DNA from: Byssochlamys sp. IMV 00236
Lineage: Eukaryota; Ascomycota; Eurotiomycetes; Eurotiales; Thermoascaceae
Assembly: GCA_001931875.2 (NCBI GenBank)
Contig: MSJH02000792.1
Location: 678,217 to 742,216, forward strand
DNA: 64,000 nt
Direction of reading: 5' to 3'
Position numbers and translations under genes: made by a program. The notes under the pieces were generated by a model. The model did not search any database and was not told where the DNA came from. It saw only the letters and a program-made list of their open reading frames with translations. Each line of letters starts with the position of its first letter. Position 1 is the first letter of the stretch. Of this stretch, positions 30,360-41,033 are shown piece after piece.

Positions 30360-31290
30360 GCAGAAGAAGACATCGAAGCAACCTTGCAGGACGCCAACGA
30401 GTACATCACCTCTCTTGAAGAATACATCCCTATATCGAAACTCGAATTGGCATCCATGAGAAAAGAATTAGCAGAAACGAAAGAGAAAAGGACGGTGGTC
30501 AAATCTATGCCCTTATCCATAGGCACAGGTGCTGGTTTCGTCGGGCAAGTCTATCGTCTCGAAGAAGATCATTGACTGGGCGTTTGTTGAGGCCGCTTCC
30601 CCCGAAGTACGTATTCGGATCAAATACAATGCCTCACATCCCGCTGAAGAAGGTCCCATCCATATACGGCCATTATCTGGCTGTGGCTCCAGAAGGATCG
30701 GTTTAGGCCCATTTGGGCAGCTTCAGAAAGGGGCCTAGTACATACATCAAGATATGCAGGATGACTGATTTCACAGCGGGTGTATGTAACGGAACACTGA
30801 CTTATTATAATCAGCCTAAGAGCACAGCACCGCTATAATGAGCAAGGCTACTAGATCAGCGTGGCGCCGAGTCTAACATCACGCCCAACTATTCCACTAA
30901 CGAAGACCGACTCACACTCGCAAAGACGCTGTACAGGCAATACCTCGCACGCCTCAACGACAACCTCATACAGTTTCAGCGCGAATACGCTACATGGCAG
31001 CGCGAACGTCGCGCCTGGGAGTGGGACGTCCTCCAACAAAATCTGCAACGTCCTCAGACTGCTTGGCCCGACCAGACACCAGAAGCAGAGAGGAGTACGT
31101 TATTCTGGACAAGTCCACCGGCAAGCCCAATCATACCTACCCAGACATCGTTCTGTGCAGCGGGGGACTCCGGCTCGTTTGTTCTGGACAATATGGGACA
31201 GATCTAAGGTAATTTGCTACACAGAGAGCTGTATGGGGGATGTGGTCATCTCGGGGATTCATTCGACCAGTCAGTCAATCTTATGTCCAA
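30360..31290 (+). pseudogene. relic of a trypsin-fold (GDSG) protein gene
   Basis: Coding traces of one protein can be followed across three frames. Frame 1 (about 30361-30527) reads TLQDANEYITSLEEYIPISK and later VVKSMPLSIGT. An extra G at about 30528 shifts the frame; the continuation is VLVSSGKSIVSKKIIDWAFVE, which resembles the aspartate-containing DWAFVE strand of chymotrypsin-fold proteins. Another shift gives NTMPHIPLKKVPSIYGHYL, an in-frame TAG at 30704, then MTDFTAGVCNGTL, resembling the family's GRTTG.TAG segment. Later EEYVILDKSTGKPNH and, again shifted, TSFCAAGDSGSFVLD (GDSG at 31163-31174, the catalytic serine motif), a TAA at 31205 and GNLLHRELYGGCG. The Ser-type motif survives but the gene is broken several times. 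Between about 30870 and 31100 lies a helical stretch (LTLAKTLYRQYLARLNDNL) of unclear origin. Confidence 0.7.
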
Positions 31291-31719
31291 GCTGGGCTGG
31301 CGACGTCGATGAGCGACGGCATTCAGTCAGTGCAATATCGCACCACTCCCAGAGATGTGAATGGAATAGCAACTGGGACGCCCGCCCGTGATAGTTGGTC
31401 TTCCCGGATTCCTATAAACGACTTGATCGTATTCGTCTATTATTAAATGTTAGAGATCCAGGCTCTCCCCGTTCGGTACACGACCACGCTCGCCAATCCC
31501 GCTGGTGGTAGTCCGGCGAGGTATTATGACCCCGAGGCTCTGCGTGACCCCGTGGTACTAATGAGCTTGCCGATCGTTGGCAACTTGCACCGGGAGCTAT
31601 CGGCCATGCGCGTGCAACGCGGCATCTCGTGGCGCCTGGACGGTGACAACCTGCCTCGCGAACAGGATGCTGCTTCTAGCAGCAATCGCATCTTGGCTGT
31701 GGTCTTTTGTAGTTGCATC
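31291..31719. other. unassigned sequence between two relics
   Basis: About 430 bases, more GC-rich than the flanks, with open frames on both strands (plus 31447-31731, minus 31524-31790). None matches a family I know. The plus-strand frame reads TTTLANPAGGSPARYYDPEA. It may belong to one of the two decayed elements. Confidence 0.35.
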
Positions 31720-32250
31720 TTCTTGCAGTAAGCTGCAACCAATTGCTCGGTCGCTAGCATCTGTTTCGAGAGTGAATGGTTTGGAGACATCCGGCAATCG
31801 AAGAATAGGTTTGCTGGTAATGCTCTTTTTCAATTATTTAAACGCATGTTGATATTGCGCTGTCCACCTAATTCCACAGTACTTCTGTTTGCGCAATTAT
31901 GCATCGCCTTCCTTTAAAAGGTCCGACAAGGGTACAGCAATATTGGCAAAGTTCTTAGCGTAATGTTGATAGTACTGTGCCAATCCCAAGAACTGACGAA
32001 CCTTATGGACATTGGTAGGTGTTGGCCATTCCTTGATAACCTTCGTCTTTGATTGTGTTGGCTGAACTGTCCCTCCGCCCACATTGTGTCCACAGAATTC
32101 TAACCGCGGCTTTGCAAAAATGCATTTAAATGGCTTCGCAAACAATTGGTTATCAGACAAGACCTATAAAACAGCGGATAAGTGACGAACATGCTCCTTC
32201 AACGTTGGAGAGAAAACCACAATATCATCAAGATAAACAATAACACGAGC
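31720..32250 (-). mobile_element. Ty3/gypsy retrotransposon fragment (RT to RNase H)
   Basis: Read on the minus strand from about 32250, the frame gives VIVYLDDIVVFSPTLKEHV (the YxDD reverse transcriptase box, YLDD), then DNQLFAKPFKCIF and LEFCGHNVGGGTVQ, then KVRQFLGLAQYYQHYAKNF and LSDLL (RT thumb and connection), and finally SITSKPILRLPD and FTLETDASDRAIGCSLLQED (the start of RNase H, with the Thr-Asp-Ala-Ser motif). The frame is constant throughout but has three stop codons, at 32164-32166 (TAG), 31897-31899 (TAA) and 31834-31836 (TAA). Each replaces an expected Gln and is one CpA-to-TpA change away. No long terminal repeat or integrase was found, so only this part remains. Confidence 0.85.
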
Positions 32251-32254
32251 GCAT

Positions 32255-32278
32255 ATTTCACGATTTCACGATTTCACG
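32255..32278. repeat. (ATTTCACG)3 tandem repeat at the retroelement edge
   Basis: Three perfect copies of the 8-bp unit ATTTCACG start a few bases beyond the point where reverse transcriptase homology begins. It may be a replication-slippage product at an old breakpoint. Confidence 0.7.
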
Positions 32279-32495
32279 ATGGTTCGTCACGGTGATGTCG
32301 CCATATCAGACCCGAGTCTCATGCCCCCGGCCAATGTCACGCTCACTCGCATTAAGAGGAGTTTATTGCCCCTTTAGAGTGTTTGGTGTTTGAAGCAATA
32401 TTAGTATAGTAAGATCACAATACCACAGTACAGCAGCACTCTGCGGGAAATATACTAGAACAGCGTCCTCGTGTACGTGAAGGGTAACGTTAATG

Positions 32496-33015
32496 AACCT
32501 TGTGAGTATGTGTCGCAATATCGCGGACATTGCTAATAATCACAGCCTGCGACCAATGCAGCGATTTAGAAGCGATCGATACATGCCAGAGCAAAGATAA
32601 AGTGAAATATCGCGGTTTAAAGATGGCTCTCGGGCTATATCGTCGTTGCGTCTCGGTACCTGGAATTGCAAATGGTGCCTGTGCCAATTGCGTTCATTTC
32701 TCAAAACAGGGCCAATGTTCCTTGGGTGAGTTGCTGGTCTTTTCTTATGTCATCTAGCTTAGTCATTCTCTACTATATAGCCTTAGGCACAGATATCTCT
32801 TAGTAATCAACTTTCTTCTTCTGAACAACATGGCCACGTTGATCCAGTCACGTGGCGACGTGCAGCTCCCCCAATGCACACACTGCCGGCCCTTTCGACG
32901 AGTGCGTCGTGTTGGGCGATGTCGCGGACCACACCTGTGCCAATTGTGCGTGGACGGGTGATCGTCAGTGCTGTAGTATCAGTGAGTATCATCTTTCCCC
33001 TTTCCGACCAACTAG
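32496..33015 (+). pseudogene. broken gene with two DUF3716-like cysteine modules
   Basis: Two related cysteine-rich modules lie in tandem. The first (about 32548-32725) reads CDQCSDLEAIDTC then YRRCVSVPGIANGACANCVHF and ends QCSLG at a consensus GTGAGT donor. The second (about 32830-32980) reads PQCTHCR and, after a frameshift, GPFDECVVL, then DHTCANCAWTGDRQC. The pattern CxxC ... CV ... C(A)NC ... QC is that of the fungal DUF3716 domain. Between the halves of the second module (at about 32895) bases are missing, so the frame is broken. A tiny ATG exon with a GTGAGT donor at 32494-32509 could precede the first module, joined at an ATCACAG acceptor near 32547. DUF3716 has no known activity. 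Confidence 0.6.
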
Positions 33016-33843
33016 GAGTTCTCCTTTTTGGTCGACTGGCAGAAAGCCATCATTAAACATGAGTTAAGAGAAAGGTGGTTTAGTTATTGCTAAATATTAG
33101 CTAAGAAGAAGAATGTGGTTTATTGCCTCAATCCTAATAGAATAAAATAACAAATTACAATAGATCCCTTGATACTTACGCCTGTAGCTGCGAGCTGAAG
33201 TTCTAAGTTTTTTAGCCAGCTCTTCATATTGGGTCAGTTGGTGGAACGACCTCGGGAGGTCTTGCAGTTCTCGCGTTCTGCAACTTCTCGCTCGAATCCA
33301 ACTGAAGCGCAACTGGCTGCTTCATGCTTATCTGACAACGTTCACTTCGAAGCAGGAGCATCCACGAATAGCAGCTCTTTAATCCACTGTTGAAGGTCCC
33401 TTGCTGAAAGTTCTATAAGATCTGTTACATCTCACTGTTTTATCCCTCTTAACCCTCCTCTCATCCATCACTGTCACAGGTCGTTCTCCTCTAACTCTAT
33501 CATCGCCGCACTCTCTATTCTATCTACCGCGTATTCATCGCACATCACAATGATAAGAACTGGCTTAGTTAGAAAATCAAGTTTCTATTAACTAGAGATT
33601 TTATTGACAATCATTGATGGCTAATGCTTCTATATGCCACACATGGGACCACACAGGGAACCTTATCCTCCGACCGAATGCTGAGCAATCTACTTCAGTT
33701 TGGAGAGCAAACCAAGGTCCATCCTTAATGCTCTTGCCATCAAGATAGGCATTCGATCCAACAGGACCAAAAAAGGCGGATCATTTTCTCATAAGATCTC
33801 AAAGAAGAAGCTTCCCAATCGTCGTCACCATCATTGTGATCTA
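33016..33843. other. intergenic, right edge of the accessory pocket
   Basis: About 830 AT-rich bases before the 3' end of the karyopherin gene. A short, unremarkable frame at 33700-33900 overlaps that gene on the opposite strand. No feature is supported. Confidence 0.4.
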
Positions 33844-36800
33844 TTATTCGACGTAGTCAAACCCAGCGCCACGACACTGTTTCCAGAACGTGCGGACTAG
33901 CTCCTTAGTTTTGGCTGATCCACGCGCAGCAATCAGCATCGCAAGGAAACGCTCTCTGTCTTGTGGGGACGGAAGAGCGCCTTGACTCTGAGACGAGTCG
34001 GATCCCAGAGACGCCAGTGCGACAGACAGATGTAAACGCGCAGCACCCTGCTGCCGGAAGATAACTCTTTTGAGAACCTCAACGAGATGATCGATGTCGG
34101 ATCGGGCACAGCGCCCAGCTAACTGCGTGATTAGAATCTGGCAAAGAGTGGGTAGACACTCCTTCAGGGCGTCCTCAACAGCCTGCGACGCATTGGCCTC
34201 CCTACCGATGGGGAGATTGAGGACGCTGACCCAGAACTGAGAGGCAGAGCGAAGTGGTAACGGATCAGCTCCCGAGAGAGCCATGAAGGTAAAGCTAAGA
34301 ATAGTTTCAAGAATCGGTCTTTGGGGATGGCTATGGCCCAAGAGTCCAGTGCCACCGCGCCGGTTGAGCTCGTCGCGCGTAGGTTCTGGGGGAGGGGAAG
34401 TGAGGGAAAAGAGGATGGGATGATACTTGGGCAGTAAACGAGTAAGGAAGTCAATACCACTATTAGCAATCTCGGGATCGTTGTATTGTGGATTCTCTAG
34501 CATCCAGCAGAACGTCTCATATACATGGATGATCAGCGACACGGCCTCGTTGCTGATCTGCTGGGGATGGTCTCTGTGTGAGGCCAGGAATGCTGATGCC
34601 GTGCCCATAACTATATCCGCCCCGGGGCTTCCTAGCGGGATGCTTTTGACGAAGTTGACAGTGGTCACGGGAGGAAAGACATATGGTCCAGTTTTCTCCG
34701 TGTAGCCTGCTTTGAGAATATCACAGGCTGCTTCGATGATGCCCACGTTGATGGGAAAGTCATTGACTAAGATGTGCATGCATTGCATAATCAAGGCCTG
34801 GGAAACAGCGCCGGGGCCCGTATTCCAGAATGTAGCCGGGTATGGATCTGTCGAGTCACGGTCTAGGTCGACGACCGCATCACCATCTGTACGGAGACCC
34901 TTGCCAATACTGGCAACGCAGCGCAGAACCAAGTGGGCGTGGCCCTGTGCTGCTTCGGTTTCGCCTCGCACAGCTTCAGCTCGAGCCACTTCAGCCTGTT
35001 CCTGGAAAAAGCGCAGGAGGCGCTCAAGGCATTCTGCTTTGTCTTGGTCTGTAGGTAGTGTCTGCACAATAGCTGCTATCCCCTCTAGCACACGCTCCAT
35101 GTTCTGGACAGTGGCCGTAGGCTTCATGCGGAATTGATCGAATTGATTCAAGAAAGTTGGCAGAACCGGTGTCAGGGATTGGCGACATGATTTGCACAGA
35201 AACGAGATCGACTTGGATGCCGCTGTAGCGCACGAAGCTACGTCCAGGGACGAAAACAAGAAGTTTAATACCGGCAGCAGCAGCGCGTGCGTACGTTCAA
35301 AGAACGATTTGTACCGACCCAGCATATCCACGAGAGTTTGACGTGCCTTGTCTGAGATCTGTACTTCCTGGCCAGCACAGAGAGTTGCAAATTCGTTGGT
35401 GAAGAAAATAGCGTTGAGGCACTGGTCAGCGTGTTCGTTCTCGTCAACTGCCTCCGATAGATGCCCGAGACAGAAGATTGCTGCCTCGAACGTTCGCCAG
35501 TCCTGACTCTCCATAGCTGATTTCGCCTTTTCCTGAAAGACCTGGATGAGCTCAATGCCCAAGATCGGGTATGCTGCGAGCAGAAAGTCGCACACATCGC
35601 GGCGGAAAGTGTTGAATTCGATTTTCTCGTCATCACTCCAACCTTGAAGATCCTGGGGCTCTGGGTACATCAACTTCGCGAAACAGTCAAGGACGGCACG
35701 GGCTAGATTCTGCTTAGCTCGGTCAATACTAGGCGGCTCCGTATCAAAAAAGACACCCTGAAGCTCATCGGCCATTTCAGTCCACCACTCAAGCAGGTAA
35801 GGACAGGCCTCATCATCAACAGCCGCATATCCTGGCCCATGGAACAGCGTGTGCAAGAACGTCAGAACGTTTTCGTGTTCCGGAGTCAGAGGCTCTATCA
35901 AGATATCCTTGTATTCCCGGCTTGCGTAGGCCAATAAAAGCTCCAGGAAGACCATATGGTCGTCATCGTAAACACCTTCTACGAGTCCGACAACGTGAGC
36001 AGCACCAACATCACTGACAATGAATTGTAGAATCGACGCCAGATGCTCTTGATTCAAGATATTATCCCTCGAGTGGAGCAAATCAGTCACTACTTCAGTT
36101 GCAGTCTTTGATAAAATGGGCACACGAAGGCTCTGGATAACTCGTGTAGTAGGTGAGGCCAGTCGGGACGACGGGATGGGATCCCGCGCTCGTATCGAAC
36201 CGCGCACGGTCAACCACACCTGTGATTGTCGGGTGAGATTGATTCCACTGGTCAAGTGAGGCCAAAACTTACATTGTACGAAGTAATCGCTTCGTTTCCA
36301 GGTCCAGCATTGGTGTCCTGACCTGGAGTTTCCTGCTGAAGAATGAGACTCAGGACAAACTCAGACAGCGTCAATGCATCCTCGATGTTCTCTGATATAG
36401 GATGGTCGTCACCACTAATATCATCATTATCAGTTTCCGGCATCGTACTTCAGAGGAAATGCCCACTCACCTGCGCCGGGACTCCATGGACCATTTTGAC
36501 GTCTCCTCTGCAAGAGCCGCGGAGAAGTACAGCAACGCGACAATCTGACTGTGGCCCAGATGCGGTAGGGTTGCATTCTGGAAGTCAATTGACCGAGACT
36601 GCTCTTCTGGGACATATCTCCCATGCGCGAGACAGACAGCCAGGTTCCACAGGGCACGTCTCCATGGTGCATTAGGTTTGAGAAAGATGGCGACAAGACT
36701 TGATGCCAATTTGCGGAGAACCAGAGGCTTCTCATCACGACCAGCAAATAGAACAAAATGGTTAATTAGACGCTCCAGAAGCTCACGGGCATCATTTTCC

Positions 36801-37187
36801 GTGAGATTGGACCTATTTTCTTCGATGTCAGCAAAAAAAGAAATAGAAGAATCTGCAGGTTCATGGTGATGGCTAACCAGTCTTGATTAATCTTGACTAT
36901 GAACGTCAGGGCACCCATGAATCTGGCATCTGGGTTGCTACTACCCATCAGACCATCCGCGACGATCCATCCTTGGGGGCTTCTCTGCAGCAACTGCAGA
37001 TGCTCCTGAAGCTCTTTGACTTTGGTGGGGTTCCGCGCATTCGCCGGATCGTAGAGCTGGGCCACAGTCTATATCTCTGACTGTCAGACCTTCTCTGTAA
37101 GTGCAGTCTTGGATATCTGATACCAACCTCGTTGGCCCCTGCCACCAGGGCCTGTGGATCTGGGGTCTGACCCAGCCCAGCAGACAT
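33844..37187 (-). CDS. karyopherin beta, importin-13 / Kap122 type
   Basis: Five exons, complement(33844..36219, 36273..36447, 36471..36812, 36878..37068, 37128..37187), give 1047 residues. All introns have GT...AG ends; the smallest is 23 nt by these borders (36448-36470), so the exact 3'/4 junction (AG|TACG) is the weakest point. The protein is a HEAT-repeat nuclear transport receptor. The importin-beta N-terminal domain is seen at about residues 20-85: TVAQLYDPANARNPTKVKELQ, LQRSPQGWIVADGLM and FMGALTFIVKINQDW. A long series of HEAT-like helices follows, including YLLEWWTEMADEL and SWNLAVCLAH-type segments. The yeast relative Kap122/Pdr6 carries proteins such as ribonucleotide reductase subunits and TFIIA; cargo here is not shown. 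Divergent from aminopeptidase P. Confidence 0.87.
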
Positions 37188-37940
37188 GGCCGGGTTCGTT
37201 CTCGTCCACACTAGCTGATATAGATCCAGACACAACCAGGGGAGCGATGCCAAGCCTGGAGAATCTTCAATCACGTGTATATCACGCTAGGACAGAAATG
37301 AAAGGCGGTGAGATATCATGGGTGAACAACTGGAGAGGGGCACAAATGACACTGATTTAGAGAGGCGCGTGAAAGACAAGAAGAATTTTTAGAATAGACG
37401 GGCGGACAAATAATAATCTGCGTGTGGTATAACTTATCCTCACTTGCTGCCAGTGCAGTGAGCTTGACTAGTTTATGCTTCAGAACTATGCAGCGCCTCC
37501 ATTGGCACCCTGTCCTATTGACTTGGGAAGCTCTTAATGGCAATAGGTGTGCAGAGAGAAACTGTGCGGATAACTAATACTGGTACTTAACAGCCCCTAC
37601 CTACTGACCGGCGCCTATGGCGCTCCGTTGTCGCTAAGCAGCCACGGGCGCTGTCCACAAGCATTACAGAGGATTTAACTAGTAGCCTTAAGCATTATTA
37701 TTAACTAGCTAGCTAGCTTTACCGGTGACTGCAGTGTTAAAGTACGCTTGTGCTGCCAGACTCCGTGTCACACTCCGCGCACGCGATCTCCTCCATTGTT
37801 ATCTCCACTCCAATTATTGTTGCTCTGCGGGCTCAAGCTAGTTCGCTCGTCCACCTATTCCGGGAGTGTGCACATCCCCGAGAATTTAGATTCTCATTCT
37901 TAGGCCCTTTGTCGACATCGCGGGGTCACTTCGTCTGCCG
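37188..37940. other. divergent promoter region, karyopherin / aminopeptidase P
   Basis: 753 bases between divergent starts, CT-rich on the aminopeptidase side. An ATCACGTG E-box (37270-37277) lies about 85 bases before the karyopherin ATG; such elements are bound by Cbf1-type bHLH factors, one of which is encoded in this window. A TAGCTAGCTAGC run lies at about 37706. Confidence 0.5.
37270..37277. promoter_or_regulatory. ATCACGTG E-box upstream of the karyopherin gene
   Basis: A perfect RTCACGTG motif, the yeast Cbf1 consensus, 85 bases before the ATG. Function is inferred only from the match and position. Confidence 0.4.
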
Positions 37941-40406
37941 ATGCTTTTCTGCGGGCGTCCGTTTCGTCACATCTGGATATTTTCCTTACCCTTGCGACAG
38001 CCGCTCTCGCGACAGTCTACAAAGCTCTTTTCTTCTTACTCTCCACTCCGCGCTGTCGACATGGAGAAGGTAGACACTACTGAGCGCCTGGCAAAGCTCA
38101 GGCAGCTCATGTCAGAGCACAAGGTTGACGTATACAGTGCGTGCCCTCGGTTCATGCCCCCGAAAGAGCTAATCGTCTCATGCCTTTCCAGTTATTCCCA
38201 GCGAGGATAGTCACCAATCCGAATACATCGCGCCATGTGATGCTCGTCGAGGTTAGATCAGTCCCGCACGATCGAATTCCGCGTCCTCGTCAGCTCGCAG
38301 GCTTACCCATAACTGCAGAATATATCTCTGGATTCTCCGGCTCCGCAGGAACGGCCGTTGTCTCGTTAACAAACGCAGCTCTGTCGACTGATGGCCGGTA
38401 TTTTAACCAGGCCGCCAAGCAGTTGGATGACAATTGGTTGCTGTTGAAGCGTGGACTGGAAGGCGTCCCGACATGGCAGGAATGGTATGCGCTCTGTGGC
38501 AAGACTGGAAGGACGGGTGTAGACTAAGCGGATACTAGGACAACGGAGCAAGCAGAGGGTGGAAAAGTCGTGGGTGTCGACCCGAGCCTGATCACAGCCT
38601 GTATGTGATCATTCCGTTTATGGGACACTGCCGATAGATGGGTGCTGATATCTTGCAGCAAGCGCCCGCAAGCTCTCAGAGACGCTCAATAAAAACGGCT
38701 CCTCTTTGGTAGGAATCCAGCAGAATTTGGTCGACCTTGTCTGGGGCAAGGACCGTCCGGCTCGTCCAAACGAGAAGGTCAAGGTCCACCCGGAGAAGTT
38801 TGCTGGAAAGTCTTTCCAGGAGAAAATCAGTGACTTGCGAAAGGACCTTCAGACGAAGAAACGGGCCGGATTTGTTATTTGTGAGTGCTCAGATCCGTAT
38901 CACTCCTAACAGGACAGATACTAACTGAAATAGCAATGCTTGATGAAATTGCTTGGCTCTTCAACTTGAGAGGGAACGAGTAAGTCATAGCCATTACGGG
39001 TCCAGGCGGTTCGGATCTCTGACACTCACGCAGCATCCCTTACAACCCCGTGTTCTTTTCATATGCAGTAATTACTCCCACTACAGCGGAGCTGTACATC
39101 GATGCCGAAAAATTGACCCCAGAAGCGAAGAAACATCTTGGCCAAGACGTCGTCATTAAGCCCTATGACACCATATTTGCTGATGCGAAGAGCTTAAGCG
39201 CGAAAGCCCCGGCCGCGGCTGATAAGGCACCTACGAAATTTCTCCTGTCCAACAAGGCTTCCTGGGCTCTCAGTCTAAGCCTGGGCGGAGAGGGTCAGGT
39301 CGAAGAGGCTCGAAGCCCCATCTCTGATGCAAAGGCCATCAAGAATGAAGCGGAGGTGGAGGGCATGAGAGCTTGTCATATCAGAGACGGTGCTGCTCTC
39401 ACCGAGTACTTTGCCTGGCTTGAAAACGAGTTGGTTAACAAACATACAAAGCTGGACGAGGTTGAAGCAGCAGACAAATTGGAGCAGATTCGGTCCAAGC
39501 ATGAGAACTTCGTCGGCCTTTCATTCGACACCATTTCTTCTACAGGCCCCAACGCGGCTGTTATCCATTATAAGCCTGAGAAGGGAAGCTGTTCCGTAAT
39601 TGATCCCAAGGCTATCTACCTCTGCGACTCCGGCGCCCAGTATCTGGATGGTACTACCGACACCACACGCACATTCCACTTTGGCCAGCCTACGGAATTT
39701 GAGAAGAAGGCATTCACCCTGGTCCTGAAGGGTCTCATCGGAATCGACACCGCAGTCTTCCCCAAAGGAACGAGCGGCTTTGCTCTTGATGCTTTTGCAA
39801 GACAGCACTTGTGGAAGGAAGGCCTGGACTATCTTCATGGCACCGGTCACGGAATCGGGTCCTACCTGGTATGAGATCGATGTTGACGCACAACGAATTG
39901 GTATCTAATGGCACACAGAACGTCCACGAAGGTCCCATCGGTATTGGCACGCGCGTCCAGTATTCTGAGGTTTCGCTGTCTCCAGGAAACGTCATTTCCG
40001 ATGGTATGTCACCCACCCCTTCCTCCCGAAGTCATCCGTCTAATTGACAATTTGTAGAACCCGGTTATTACGAAGATGGAAAGTTTGGTATCCGTATCGA
40101 GAGTAAGAGCGACCTTCTGGTTCCAGAAGATCATTACCTATAGCTGTATACTAACTCCTTGTAGACGTGATTATTGCTCGCGAGGTGCAAACGCGGAACC
40201 GTTTCGGTGACAAGGCGTGGCTGGGCTTCGAACACGTTACCATGACACCCTTGGGTCGCAATTTGATTGAACGATCCCTGCTGACGGAGGCAGAGATCAA
40301 ATGGGTCAATGACTACCACGAAGAAGTCTGGGAGAAGACGCAGCACTTCTTTGAGAAGGACGAGTTGACGCGCACCTGGCTGAAGAAAGAGACTCAGCCC
40401 ATTTAG
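37941..40406 (+). CDS. ampp: Xaa-Pro aminopeptidase P
   Basis: Ten exons: 37941..38136, 38192..38251, 38319..38484, 38539..38600, 38659..38880, 38934..38979, 39034..39868, 39919..40003, 40058..40102, 40165..40406, giving 652 residues. From the second ATG (38061, [16 protein letters not shown]) it would have 612. The first 40 residues are Arg/Ser-rich with no acidic residue up to the second start, like a mitochondrial presequence. The enzyme is a metal-dependent peptidase that removes N-terminal residues before proline. The creatinase-type N-terminal domain ([34 protein letters not shown]) precedes the pita-bread domain with metal ligands in [18 protein letters not shown] (Asp about 455), [17 protein letters not shown] (His about 518), a Glu in the [18 protein letters not shown] region and GIRIENV near the end. 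Every splice keeps the family reading. Confidence 0.95.
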
Positions 40407-41033
40407 ATTAAGGTTGCCTTGTAAATATCCATCATCAGCCGACGACATAGATCCGGCATCGTCTGCCTCGAGACAGGAGCATAGAAGGCGCTCTATATTT
40501 CTAGCCTTTTTTTTTTGACTTTGAATGCATATAAATAGAAAGTAGAATACATTTGCGGAGGTATTCTAACACCAATCATTTCAAATCTTGATAACAATGC
40601 AGTCTACTGTCTGTCGGCATCCCGCGGGGACATGACAGGCGCTGTCCGAAAGCTTGTGTGGGGAAAGGAGAGCATCTCGCCGCAGTCAGCCTAAGTACCG
40701 CTTTCTCACGATACAATTGCCCGACGACTTCTTCACTTCATGCGCAGAAGGAGTTCCGCGCCCTGGTCTTCTCTCATAGGCGGGTCCTATAGCTTGTCCT
40801 AGCGGTGATTTCCTTCCCGTAAACGGGAATCAATGAAGGGGTGAATCACAGTCGAAACAGTTCAACCATCTCGAGACTTGACAACAGGCAACGAAGGCAC
40901 GACCACCGACCGCCGACCCAACCTCAATCAGTTAGTTATTTATCTTCGCCGGGATATCAAATAGCCCGCGAGCTAGCGCGCTGAACGACTTCGAATTTCT
41001 TTGTACGCGTCTACGACCGATCGGAAATCTGGC
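40407..41033. other. intergenic, aminopeptidase P 3' / sec8 promoter
   Basis: About 630 bases between two plus-strand genes. It includes a poly-T run near 40510, probably the aminopeptidase P 3' untranslated region, and the GC-richer sec8 promoter side. No further gene is supported. Confidence 0.45.

Noticed and set aside
31447..31731. Plus-strand frame of 94 codons across the retroelement edge
   Set aside because: Overlaps the RNase H part of the gypsy fragment on the opposite strand and shows no known domain; probably chance.
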